Notes: generated by a model not told the origin, from the letters alone. DNA of 14,406 bases from an uncultured Sutterella sp. (GCA_900754475.1 CAAECY010000009.1:1-14406), one strand, 5' to 3'; shown: positions 7,591-14,332, counted from the first letter of the stretch. Made by a program: numbers and translations.

Positions 7591-7602
7591 GCACGATCGT
7601 GC
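7591..7602. promoter_or_regulatory. 12-bp perfect palindrome between divergent genes, candidate MerR operator
   Basis: GCACGATCGTGC is a perfect palindrome between the importer operon and the MerR-family gene. A TTGACC at 7575-7570 on the minus strand could be the importer -35 box, though no clear -10 follows at usual spacing. MerR proteins bind dyads in such promoters, so this is a likely operator. Confidence 0.4.
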
Positions 7603-7632
7603 CGAAGAAAAGAGCGACGGGGCCTGCGGCTC

Positions 7633-7638
7633 TAAAAT
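7633..7638 (+). promoter_or_regulatory. Candidate -10 box of the MerR-family gene
   Basis: TAAAAT matches the -10 consensus at five of six positions, 69 bases before the regulator start codon. No convincing -35 hexamer is seen 16-19 bases upstream. Confidence 0.35.
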
Positions 7639-7707
7639 GGAAGTTCGTCGGAGGGACTGCCTCCCGTTCGAACTCCCGAAATCTCTGAAAACCAAGGAGC
7701 CGCACGC

Positions 7708-8547
7708 ATGGATCACGACAAACGAGGCCCGAAACGCTACCGCATCGGCGACTTCGCCCGGGGCGTGGGCGTCACCGCCGACTTTCTGAAGCACTACCAG
7801 GAGAGCGGCCTACTTGAAGCGCACCGCACGCCGAGCGGCTACCGCTATTACTCGTTCGAGCAGTCCGCGCGCGTGATCGACTACCTGCGGCTTCGCAACT
7901 ACGGCGTGAGCATTCGGGAGATGCGCGACTACACGGACTGCGACGCCGAACGCGCGATGGCGCTTCTCGGCGAGCGCACCCGCGAGATGCGCCGCACGAT
8001 CGAGCGCCTGCAGGCGATCGTCGACGAAGAAGAGGCGCTGGAGCATTGGTTTGCAGCACGCTTGAAGCAGCCGATCGACTGGGAAATTCGCGAGGTCGAG
8101 CCCTACGTCTATTTGCGGCACACGAACGACCGCGCGTTTCTCGAAGACGACCGCATCCGCGAGCTCCTTCGCGATTGGTGCGCGTGGCTTCCCGTCACGA
8201 AGTCCGCGATGCTCGTCAAACGCGGTCCCGTCGAAGGGACGGGCTCGGTGCACTGGGGGTTTGCGGTGCCGGAAAGGTTGCTTGAGCGCTACGGCATCCC
8301 GCGCAACGACGCCGTGGAGCGGCTCGAATTCGGGCGGGCGTTCGTCTTTCATTTCCACAACCTCGAAGAGGCCTTCGACATGAGGACCGTGGTCGAAGGG
8401 CGCCATCCCGCCCACGATCTTCTGCGCGAACTCGGCTTTCGCGTGACGGGCGACGGCCTTCTTTTGAACGAAATGCGCTTGGCGGACGCAACGGGGAAAG
8501 CGTACCCGGGGCTCGGGCGCTTCATCCTCCCCGTCGACCGCGCCTGA
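7708..8547 (+). CDS. MerR-family transcriptional regulator with C-terminal effector domain
   Basis: 279 residues. A winged helix-turn-helix occupies about 10-80: RYRIGDFARGVGVTADFLKHYQESGLL, the wing RTPSGYRYYS, then RVIDYLRLRNYGVSIREM. A long dimerisation helix runs at about 83-117. The remaining 150 or so residues look like a BmrR/GyrI-type effector-binding domain (predicted beta-rich, with WGFAVPERL and FVFHFHNLEEAF) that would sense a small molecule. There is no metal-binding cysteine cluster, so a metal sensor is unlikely. AAGGAG lies 8 bases before the ATG. It is divergent from the importer operon over 201 bases, so it probably controls that operon and perhaps itself, with the importer substrate or a derivative as effector. 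That link is inferred from position only. Confidence 0.9.
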   Translation: MDHDKRGPKRYRIGDFARGVGVTADFLKHYQESGLLEAHRTPSGYRYYSFEQSARVIDYLRLRNYGVSIREMRDYTDCDAERAMALLGERTREMRRTIERLQAIVDEEEALEHWFAARLKQPIDWEIREVEPYVYLRHTNDRAFLEDDRIRELLRDWCAWLPVTKSAMLVKRGPVEGTGSVHWGFAVPERLLERYGIPRNDAVERLEFGRAFVFHFHNLEEAFDMRTVVEGRHPAHDLLRELGFRVTGDGLLLNEMRLADATGKAYPGLGRFILPVDRA

Positions 8548-8585
8548 GAGCGGAGGGAAAAGGGCGAATCGAACTGCTCGAAAGA

Positions 8586-8622
8586 CAACGCCCCCCGGCG
8601 CACGGGGCGTCGGAGGGCGTTG
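8586..8622. terminator. Shared terminator between convergent regulator and porin genes
   Basis: CAACGCCC (8586-8593) pairs with GGGCGTTG (8615-8622), with further GC pairing possible inside. On the minus strand it is followed by TCTTTC. It lies between the ends of the convergent genes at 8547 and 8660 and could serve both. Confidence 0.6.
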
Positions 8623-8659
8623 CCTTCGAGGAAATTTCCGAGGAAGTCGAACTTCGGGA

Positions 8660-9781
8660 TCAGAACTTGTGAACGATCCCGACCGTGAATTCCATCACGT
8701 CTTCCGTAGCGGTCGGCTTTTCGGCCTTGTAGGCCTGCGAGTAGTCGGACGCGATCCAGTCGGCGGCCGTGTAGAGCGTCGTACGGCGCGAGAGCGCGTA
8801 CGTGTAGCCGACGGCGGTCTGCCAGGTGTCCATCGTCATGCCGGCGTCGCGGCTCCCTTCGAAGTCGCCGTAACCGACGCCGAACTTCGCCGTGCCGCCG
8901 AAGGCGGGAACGTCGACGCCGACGTTGACACCCCAACCGTCCACGCCCGAAGCGAGCGCGAAGGTGGTCGTCTTGGCCGCGGCGGCGTAGCTTTCGAACA
9001 CCTGAGCGTAGCCGTAGAACTTCGCCCAACCGGCGTCGTAGTTCGCGCCGAGGTTCCAGGAGAAGCTGTCGTCAAGGCGGGCGTTGTCGGCCGCGGGCTG
9101 CGCCTGGTTGATGGATTCGACGCCGAAGGCGACCATCATCTTGTCGTTGCGGTAGCGAACCGCGCCGCTCGCCATGCGTTCGACGGAGCTCTTCCCTTCG
9201 ACGCCCGTGCCGTACTTCGTCGTGTCGGTGCCAAACGAATACTGAACGGTCGCATCGAACCCGGCAAAGGTCGGCGTCGTGTAGGCGACGGCGTTGTCGA
9301 GGAATTCGTAGCCGAGCGAAACCACCTGGAGGTGGCCGCCGATGTCGCCCCAGCCGCAGGAGAAGGGGCTCACGACGTGACCGAAGCGGGCGTACGGACC
9401 GTTGCCGCCCACCATCGAGCCCATGCGGCCGAAGGAGAGGTAGCCGAAGGCGCCGTCGAGATAAAGACGCGCGTCGCGGCCGAAGAGGCGGCCGCCCTGG
9501 CCGAGAGCACCCGAGTCGGTCGAGAAGCCGTTTTCAAGAACGAAGCCCACCTTGAGGCCGTTGCCGAGGTCTTCTTCGCCCTTGAGGCCCACGCGCGAGC
9601 CGATGTACTGGCCCGAAACCATGCGGCTCTGGGTCGAATCGGTGCCGTCGGCGTATTCGCGGTGCTGCACGGAGATGCCGTAGTCGAGCACGCCGTAGAG
9701 TTCGACGCCGGCAGCCGTCGCGGAGGTCGCCATGGCGGCGAGAGCGGCGAGCGACGCCGCATGAAGAAGGGTCTTTTTCAT
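8660..9781 (-). CDS. Gram-negative outer-membrane porin (Burkholderiales type)
   Basis: 373 residues. Signal peptide MKKTLLHAASLAALAAMATSATA with a likely cut near A23, then VELYGVLDYGI, the standard first strand of the betaproteobacterial general porins (Porin_4). SRVGLKGEEDLGNGLKVGFVLENGF is the conserved early strand-turn-strand motif. Alternating beta strands rich in Tyr, Phe and Gly continue to the C-terminus. It ends in HKF; the terminal phenylalanine is the signal used for insertion by the BAM machinery. It should form a trimer of 16-stranded barrels that lets small solutes into the periplasm. AAGGAA lies 6 bases before the ATG. A clear promoter is not visible in the 114-base gap to the upstream flavoprotein gene, so partial co-transcription is possible. 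Confidence 0.95.
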   Translation of the reverse strand: MKKTLLHAASLAALAAMATSATAAGVELYGVLDYGISVQHREYADGTDSTQSRMVSGQYIGSRVGLKGEEDLGNGLKVGFVLENGFSTDSGALGQGGRLFGRDARLYLDGAFGYLSFGRMGSMVGGNGPYARFGHVVSPFSCGWGDIGGHLQVVSLGYEFLDNAVAYTTPTFAGFDATVQYSFGTDTTKYGTGVEGKSSVERMASGAVRYRNDKMMVAFGVESINQAQPAADNARLDDSFSWNLGANYDAGWAKFYGYAQVFESYAAAAKTTTFALASGVDGWGVNVGVDVPAFGGTAKFGVGYGDFEGSRDAGMTMDTWQTAVGYTYALSRRTTLYTAADWIASDYSQAYKAEKPTATEDVMEFTVGIVHKF

Positions 9782-9836
9782 GTTGGGTTCCTTTGGGAAC
9801 GAGGGTTGAAATGTCGGTCGTGAAGGGATGGAACGC

Positions 9837-9882
9837 CTCCCGAGCCCGAGGCCCGGGCAAGTGCGGAACCGGGGCTCGGGAG
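9837..9882. terminator. Long-stem hairpin between flavoprotein and porin genes
   Basis: CTCCCGAGCCC (9837-9847) is the exact reverse complement of GGGCTCGGGAG (9872-9882). It begins 14 bases past the flavoprotein stop on the minus strand. The T-run after it is weak, so it may attenuate rather than stop transcription into the porin gene, or protect the mRNA 3' end. Confidence 0.5.
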
Positions 9883-9895
9883 TGTTCGCAGCAGG

Positions 9896-11857
9896 TTAGG
9901 AGCGCGCGAGCTTCAAGCCGACGATGCGGCCGAAGGTCACGGTGCGACCGCAGGCCATGCCGGTCGCGAGGTTCGGGTACTCGTTCGCGAAGTAGCAGCC
10001 GCTGTCGTTGCCGATCACGTAGAGACCGGGGATGGGCTTGCCATCCGGATCCATCGCGTTGAGGTCGGTGTTGATGTGGATGCCGTCCATCGTGCAGAGC
10101 ATCCAACCGACGTTCTTAGCGCCGTAGAAGGGGGGCTTGTCGATGGCGGAGAGGCGGTGCTTTTCCTTACCGAAGTCGACGTCTTCACCCTTCGCGTAGA
10201 GTTCGTTGTGGCGGTTGACGCTCGCCTTCACGGCGTCGACGGGAAGGCCCAGGGCGTGCGCGAGGTCTTCGAGCGTGTCGGCCTTCTTGACGTAACCCTT
10301 TTCGACGAGTTCGGGGAGCATCTTCTGCTCGACGACCTGCCAGGGGATGTTCGGTTCGGCGCCGTTTTCAAACGGGAACATGCGCGAGCAGCCGTGCATC
10401 TTGAAGGCTTCGGCGTACTTCACCCAGTTCGAGTCGAAGAGCGTGTAGTGCGCGTGGTCCTTGTGGTACTCGTTCGAGTGGAGGACGTTTTCGTACGTGC
10501 CCGATTCGTTCATGAAGCGCTTGCCGTCGGAGTCGAGCTTGAGCCAAGGCTGCGAGCCCATCCAGAAAAAGCCGCTGTCGCCCGATTCGATCGTTTCGCG
10601 GCCCGGCTTCTGGTCGGGACGGATCGCGCAGCGGTCGAACATCATCATCGAGTGCGTTTCGTCCATCTTGGCACCGGCCCAGAGGCAGGCGCGGATGCCG
10701 TCGCCGCGAGCGCCCGGCATGGCGCCCGTACGGCCGACGATGCGAAGGTTCCAGGGCTGGAGCGCTTCGATCATCTTGTAGTTGCGCGCGTAGCCGCCCG
10801 TCGCGACCACGACGCCCTTGGCGGCGACGTAGCGAACGAGCTTGCCCTCGGCATTGCGGGCGATACAGCCCGTGACGCGCCCGTCCTTCTTTTCGAGCTT
10901 CAGCATCTGCGTCGAATAGTCGAAGCGGGCGCCGTGCTTCACGGCATAGTCGTAGAGCACGCGGTTGAGGTCGATAAGCTTGCCGTCCGCGTCCTTTACA
11001 TCGAGCTTCGGCGAATGACCGATCGCGAAATGCTTGTAACGGGTTTCGTCGTTCTTGTCGCCCGATTCGTGTTCGAGCGTGATGCCGCGCTCGGCAAGAC
11101 GGTCGCCGAACCAGTCGATGACGGCGCCCGATTCGTCGCACCAGAGCTTGATGAGGTCCTGACGCACGTGACCGCCCGCGTACTGCGTCGCCATGGCGAT
11201 GAATTCGAACTTGTCGATCTTGGTGCCCCATTCCTTCTGGTAGCGGCTGTCGATCGCGCCGAGGTCTTCGCGCACGCCCGTGCCGACGGGGAAGCGGTCG
11301 ATGCCGATCACCTTGCCGCCCGCTTCGGCAGCGGAAGCCACCGCGAACATGCCGCCCGTGCCGCAACCGATGACGAGAATGTCCGTGCGGTGCGTCGCCG
11401 TAATTTCGCTTTCGGCGAATTCGGGTTCCTTGCCGAGCCAGTCGCCGTCGTCGGCGTCGTCCGCCTTCTTGTTGACGACTTCAACCGGGATTTCGCCGCG
11501 GGCCTGGGCGATACACTTCGCCGCGGCCTGGTGCACGGCGCGCGAGGTGATCGTGGCACCCGAAACGGCGTCGATCTCGGCGCTCTGCGCCGCCATGAGG
11601 GACTTCTTGAGCGTTTCGGCCGCCGCCTGACCGATCGTGGGCGTTTCGTGCGAAACGTCGAGCACGACGTCCGTGATGCGGTTGGCGTCGAACGTCATCG
11701 TCACGACGACGTCGCCGCCGATACCCTGGGCGGTGGCGGAGTAGACGCCGGGCTTGTAGATGCCCGCCGAAGCCGCCCGGGCGCCGACGGCCGCGAGGGA
11801 AGCGCTGCCGGCGATGGTGTTGCGCAGGAACGCGCGACGCGAGAAAGCTTTGGTCAT
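9896..11857 (-). CDS. Tat-exported FMN/FAD flavoprotein reductase (fumarate-reductase superfamily, substrate unknown)
   Basis: 653 residues. The N-terminus holds a Tat signal (SRRAFLR at 6-12, hydrophobic stretch, cut near A31). Residues about 36-118 form an FMN_bind domain with the flavinylation motif DAVSGAT (96-102), where an ApbE-type transferase would attach FMN to T102. The FAD_binding_2 domain starts at about 158 with the Rossmann motif VIGCGTGGM and ends GLYVIGNDSG, then GMACGRTVTFGRI. There is no CxxCH haem motif, so electrons probably pass from a quinol-linked or flavin carrier through FMN to FAD in the periplasm. Residues expected for fumarate (an Arg after RFMNE, a His before TMGG, the HGxNRxGG loop) are replaced by GTYEN, CTMDG and FANEYPNLATG, so another substrate is likely. 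ATG 11857 is chosen because the Tat signal starts there. Confidence 0.9.
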   Translation of the reverse strand: MTKAFSRRAFLRNTIAGSASLAAVGARAASAGIYKPGVYSATAQGIGGDVVVTMTFDANRITDVVLDVSHETPTIGQAAAETLKKSLMAAQSAEIDAVSGATITSRAVHQAAAKCIAQARGEIPVEVVNKKADDADDGDWLGKEPEFAESEITATHRTDILVIGCGTGGMFAVASAAEAGGKVIGIDRFPVGTGVREDLGAIDSRYQKEWGTKIDKFEFIAMATQYAGGHVRQDLIKLWCDESGAVIDWFGDRLAERGITLEHESGDKNDETRYKHFAIGHSPKLDVKDADGKLIDLNRVLYDYAVKHGARFDYSTQMLKLEKKDGRVTGCIARNAEGKLVRYVAAKGVVVATGGYARNYKMIEALQPWNLRIVGRTGAMPGARGDGIRACLWAGAKMDETHSMMMFDRCAIRPDQKPGRETIESGDSGFFWMGSQPWLKLDSDGKRFMNESGTYENVLHSNEYHKDHAHYTLFDSNWVKYAEAFKMHGCSRMFPFENGAEPNIPWQVVEQKMLPELVEKGYVKKADTLEDLAHALGLPVDAVKASVNRHNELYAKGEDVDFGKEKHRLSAIDKPPFYGAKNVGWMLCTMDGIHINTDLNAMDPDGKPIPGLYVIGNDSGCYFANEYPNLATGMACGRTVTFGRIVGLKLARS

Positions 11858-12074
11858 GATTCGTTTGCCTTTGTCAAAACCGGGGTGAAACCGAAATAGC
11901 GCCGCACGCGCGGCGCGGTGAGAATGGCGACAAAGGTACGACCGAGGGTCTGCCACGAGTCAAATGCTCATAAAGAGGTAGATCAAAAGGCGTTGTCGGT
12001 GGGGGGTGTGCGGGTTTTTACCGAGCATCGGGCGACCTCTCGGCCTCTCTTCACGCTGAAGTGCCCGCACCGCG

Positions 12075-12106
12075 AATGCGGGGCGTCGGGGCGTCGCCCG
12101 CATTTT
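12075..12106 (+). terminator. Orphan terminator-like hairpin
   Basis: AATGCGGG (12075-12082) pairs with CCCGCATT (12097-12104), whose last two bases begin a TTTT run (12103-12106). The loop repeats GCGTCG. The orientation suits plus-strand termination, yet no plus-strand gene lies upstream. It could end a small RNA or be a chance GC-rich dyad. Confidence 0.3.
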
Positions 12107-12152
12107 CCAAGGGTTTTCGGGAAAGATGAAGCGCCGTGCGGTGCGCGTTCCG

Positions 12153-12183
12153 GCCGAAGTTGTGTGTAGGACCCGACTTCGGC
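12153..12183. repeat. Inverted repeat, 8-bp arms
   Basis: GCCGAAGT (12153-12160) is the exact reverse complement of ACTTCGGC (12176-12183), with a 15-base loop. No T-run follows on either strand. Possible operator or RNA structure of unknown role. Confidence 0.4.
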
Positions 12184-12267
12184 GGGAAAAAGGGCGCTCG
12201 AAGAGGACGAGGAAGGGTTATTCCCAATGGTTTTCGTTCGGAAGAGGGGCGTTTTCTCATTGCGCTT

Positions 12268-12296
12268 TCGACCGAATTGCAGAACGCGGGTACAAT
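12268..12296 (+). promoter_or_regulatory. Sigma-70 promoter of the SMR transporter gene
   Basis: A -35 box TCGACC (12268-12273, four of six) and a -10 box TACAAT (12291-12296, five of six) are 17 bases apart. The expected start near 12303 gives an untranslated leader of about 80 bases before the ATG at 12383. Confidence 0.6.
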
Positions 12297-12345
12297 CCGC
12301 ATTCGCTTTCGGAGCTGCTCGGGCACTTTGTCCCCGACGGTTCTC

Positions 12346-12378
12346 TTTCGACTCGTTTCTCTTTTTCGACTTTTCGAC
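12346..12378 (+). repeat. TTTCGAC repeats in the pyrimidine-rich SMR leader
   Basis: TTTCGAC occurs at 12346-12352, 12364-12370 and 12372-12378, just before the start codon, and again at 12266-12272 over the -35 box. The leader here is mostly C and T and shows no Shine-Dalgarno sequence. Confidence 0.5.
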
Positions 12379-12382
12379 CGTC

Positions 12383-12709
12383 ATGCTTTCCTGGACCTAC
12401 CTCATCGTTGCGGGACTCTTCGAAATGGGCTGGCCGCTCGGCTTCAAGCTCGCGAATGCGGCCGAAGGCCGCATGTCCTGGCTGTGGATCGGCTTTTCCG
12501 TCCTTTCCATGGTGGCTTCGGGCTACTTCCTCTTTCAGGCTCAGAAGACGATTCCGATCGGCACGGCCTACATCGTCTGGACCGCGATCGGCGGCGTCGG
12601 CACGGCGGTGATCGGGATGATCTTCTTCGGCGACAGCACGTCGATGCTGCGGATCTTCTTCCTCTTCATGATCCTCGTCGGCGTCATCGGTTTGAAGCTC
12701 GCGCATTGA
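12383..12709 (+). CDS. sugE: Small multidrug resistance protein, SugE/Gdx (guanidinium exporter) subfamily
   Basis: 108 residues with four predicted membrane helices, the usual size for the SMR family. The helix-1 glutamate that couples proton and substrate is E14 (GLFEMGWPLGFK). S42 in helix 2 and W66 in TAYIVWTAIGGVG align with residues I recall as part of the Gdx binding site. The TAY-VWT-IG-VG motif and the ending VIGLKLAH closely resemble E. coli SugE/Gdx, which exports guanidinium in exchange for protons as an antiparallel dimer in the inner membrane. The ATG at 12383 is chosen from family alignment; the longer in-frame extension is Arg/Phe-rich and lies across the promoter. There is no Shine-Dalgarno sequence. 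I saw no guanidine riboswitch in the leader. Gdx versus quaternary-ammonium specificity is not certain. Confidence 0.88.
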   Translation: MLSWTYLIVAGLFEMGWPLGFKLANAAEGRMSWLWIGFSVLSMVASGYFLFQAQKTIPIGTAYIVWTAIGGVGTAVIGMIFFGDSTSMLRIFFLFMILVGVIGLKLAH

Positions 12710-12730
12710 GCGCGCACGACACCCACATCA

Positions 12731-12772
12731 AACGGCCCCCGAACGGCATGCGCTCGGGGGCCGTTGCTTTTT
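12731..12772 (+). terminator. Strong intrinsic terminator of the SMR gene
   Basis: AACGGCCCCCGA (12731-12742) is the perfect reverse complement of TCGGGGGCCGTT (12754-12765), with an 11-base loop, followed by GCTTTTT. It starts 22 bases after the stop codon. Confidence 0.92.
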
Positions 12773-12858
12773 GAAGGTGCGGCGGGGTGCAGGAGATCGG
12801 GACGGGTCGGGCGATAGAAAAAACTTTATTTTGTATGGAGGTTTTCTCGGATATGGGG

Positions 12859-12882
12859 CTGTTACGTCGCGGATGCGACAGA
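12859..12882. repeat. Small hairpin upstream of the YjiT-like gene
   Basis: GTCGC (12866-12870) pairs with GCGAC (12875-12879) around GGAT. It follows an AT-rich patch (12811-12860, 31 of 50 bases A or T), unlike the GC-rich surroundings, which may hold the gene's promoter, though no clear box pair was found. Confidence 0.35.
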
Positions 12883-12900
12883 ATTTGGCGCATGCAGGTC

Positions 12901-12945
12901 GTATGATGGGCGCCGCAAACAGGCGGCCGCCCGCATGCGTCATAC
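12901..12945. repeat. Large two-stem inverted repeat in the YjiT-like gene leader
   Basis: The outer arms GTATGA (12901-12906) and TCATAC (12940-12945) match exactly. The inner arms GGGCGCCGC (12908-12916) and GCGGC-C-GCCC (12923-12932) pair with one bulged C around the loop AAACAG. A TATGAT -10-like hexamer (12902-12907) overlaps the left arm, so a protein bound here could block transcription. GCATGC also occurs at 12890 and 12934. Confidence 0.55.
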
Positions 12946-12974
12946 CGAGAAGGGCGTTGCGCGGCGGAAGCTCC

Positions 12975-13025
12975 ATGACCACTGAGGACCTATGCAAACA
13001 CCTTTCAATTGGATCTGCGCGTTGA
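12975..13025 (+). CDS. Possible 16-codon leader peptide
   Basis: An ATG at 12975 with GGAAG just upstream opens a frame of 16 codons (MTTEDLCKHLSIGSAR). Its TGA at 13023-13025 overlaps an in-frame internal ATG (13025) of the next gene as TGATG, an arrangement seen in coupled translation. It overlaps the preferred start of that gene in another frame. There is no independent evidence that it is expressed. Confidence 0.2.
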   Translation: MTTEDLCKHLSIGSAR

Positions 13026-14332
13026 TGGCACGGCACGAGCTTGCTCGACCCGACGGTCGGGCGCTCTACGAGTACCGGCTCGAAGAGAACGACCTGGAGG
13101 AGCTCGGCACGGTTTTGCGAGAGGAGTTGAGCCGAAAGGGCCGAATCGCCGTCGAGGATCGGAATTTCTGGCGGGCCTACGTTGTTTATACGGCCCTCTT
13201 TTCCTATTTCCGCTACGGCGGGGGACCGTGGACCTGGGATGAGATCGATCGCTCGATCGGACTGCCCGAGTGGGTCGGCAGCGAGCGCGGCTCGGGTATT
13301 CGCGATGCGGCCGCCTTTTTCGGGCACGTGAACGCCATTTCCGATGTCGGCAAGAAGTTCATCGGGTATTCGATTTTCCAGGGTGGCATTCCGCTCAAGC
13401 TCCTCGAAAACCGCGAAGGCGGGATTTTTACGCTGATCTCTCAGTGCGTGCGGCAATGTCGCACGTTCGGTACGCAGGGCCTAAAAACCTTTGCCGCCGC
13501 ACGCTTGGAGGACGACAATATCCTGCAGTCGGTCGACAGTCGTCTGATGAGCACGACCGTCGCCGATGCGGCGATCGTGATGTCCGCAATTCTCGTTCGC
13601 GCGGAAGCGGCTCGGGGCGTCGGCGACGACGCATACGCCAAATTCAACGCAAATTTCCCCGGCTTTCGCATTTCCGAAGAGCGCTTCCGAGCTTTCGTTC
13701 AGCGCCTGGCGGAAGAGGTGCGCCACGAGGAGCATCTCGAGTGGTACCGCATTGAGCGCGCACTCGTCGTGCGAGACGGGGCATGTCAGCTCGTCGCGCG
13801 CCTGCTCGTGCCGAAGCAACGCGTGAATCTGACGTTCGACGAATTCCGACAAACGACCGGCATTGCACCCGACACTCTGGTGCGGTGTTCGGACCTGATC
13901 ATGAACCGGAAGCAATGGGGGCGCATTTTCGTCAATCCGCCTTCGGAACGAACGCCGGGGAGTGTGCTTCTTGATATTCGCAAGGGTCGCTGGTGCGATC
14001 GGGATGCGTTGGCCGCCTTGATCCCGGTTCTTCGGGATCCGCGCTCGCAACGTCCCTTCGAAATTTTCCCCGCTGTGGCGTCGAACCTCGATTTGGACGA
14101 GCCTGTGCTTTTCCGCGCTTCGGCGACCGAGGGCGAGTGGCTTTTCGTCGGAAGCGGTTCCGTGAAGACGTTGGCCGACACCGCGCTGACGCTGATCCCG
14201 GAGGATGCCCGTATCACTGACTTGCAGGGCCAGCCGATCGACGCGGAAACGGTGTGCGAGTCGTACCTCGGCTCGCGAGTCCTTCGGATCGAGGAGAGCG
14301 TGATCGTCGAGACCGGCGTCTCGAAATATTAA
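12992..14332 (+). CDS. YjiT/STY4851-like protein, N-terminal part (possible truncated Druantia DruH homologue)
   Basis: 446 residues with no signal peptide or membrane helix, so cytosolic. Features seen: ARPDGRALYEYRL near the N-terminus (18-30), FWRAYVVYTALFSYFRYGGGPWTWDEI (about 59-85), GYSIFQGGIPLKLLEN (125-140), then a predicted beta-rich C-terminal half. This opening resembles what I remember of the YjiT (STY4851/ECs_5259) family; full-length members are around 1,000 residues and overlap DruH of Druantia type III anti-phage systems. If so, only the N-terminal part is here. The frame stays open for 24 codons past the TAA (14330-14332) to the window end, so a premature stop is possible. 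The start at 12992 has GAGGA 3 bases upstream and keeps the family-like N-terminus; ATG 13025 is an alternative. Family assignment is from memory and tentative. Confidence 0.55.
   Translation: MQTPFNWICALMARHELARPDGRALYEYRLEENDLEELGTVLREELSRKGRIAVEDRNFWRAYVVYTALFSYFRYGGGPWTWDEIDRSIGLPEWVGSERGSGIRDAAAFFGHVNAISDVGKKFIGYSIFQGGIPLKLLENREGGIFTLISQCVRQCRTFGTQGLKTFAAARLEDDNILQSVDSRLMSTTVADAAIVMSAILVRAEAARGVGDDAYAKFNANFPGFRISEERFRAFVQRLAEEVRHEEHLEWYRIERALVVRDGACQLVARLLVPKQRVNLTFDEFRQTTGIAPDTLVRCSDLIMNRKQWGRIFVNPPSERTPGSVLLDIRKGRWCDRDALAALIPVLRDPRSQRPFEIFPAVASNLDLDEPVLFRASATEGEWLFVGSGSVKTLADTALTLIPEDARITDLQGQPIDAETVCESYLGSRVLRIEESVIVETGVSKY

Larger units (their letters stand above)
11858..12267. other. 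Non-coding region between the divergent flavoprotein and SMR genes
   Basis: No supported gene is seen here. It should hold the flavoprotein promoter on the minus strand: TTGACT at 11963-11958 is a fair -35 box, with only a weak TACCTT about 19 bases on. Within the flavoprotein leader, GCGCCGC (11899-11905) pairs with GCGGCGC (11910-11916) around a 4-base loop. Two further hairpins (12075-12104 and 12153-12183) are listed separately. Confidence 0.5.

Noticed and set aside
5062..7635. Very long plus-strand open frame (857 codons) opposite the solute-binding protein
   Set aside because: The minus-strand protein has a signal peptide and family motifs; the plus frame has none and is a codon-bias shadow.
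7507..7794. Upstream extension of the binding-protein frame
   Set aside because: It crosses the divergent promoter and the start of the MerR gene and would bury the signal peptide.
8630..8639. Palindrome GGAAATTTCC near the porin 3' end
   Set aside because: Ten bases only, inside a convergent 3' region, with no partner signal; likely chance.
8669..9823. Plus-strand open frame (384 codons) opposite the porin
   Set aside because: The porin has a signal peptide, strand pattern and terminal Phe; the opposite frame is repetitive Arg/Val/Ala sequence.
10076..11899. Plus-strand open frame (607 codons) opposite the flavoprotein
   Set aside because: Antisense to a Tat/FMN/FAD protein with intact motifs; no recognisable domain in the antisense frame.
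11858..11956. 33-residue extension of the flavoprotein
   Set aside because: The Tat signal begins at the Met at 11857, as expected for an N-terminal export signal.
11958..11990. FNR/CRP-type site (TTGAT half-site) upstream of the flavoprotein
   Set aside because: Only one half-site is present; the matching ATCAA arm is missing at the required spacing.
12227..12382. 52-residue extension of the SMR protein
   Set aside because: It covers the predicted promoter and has no family counterpart; SMR proteins start at the MLSW-like helix.
12290..12382. Guanidine riboswitch upstream of sugE
   Set aside because: I looked for the paired ACGR-loop hairpins of the mini-ykkC motif and the guanidine-I conserved blocks and saw neither by eye. 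A covariance search would settle it.
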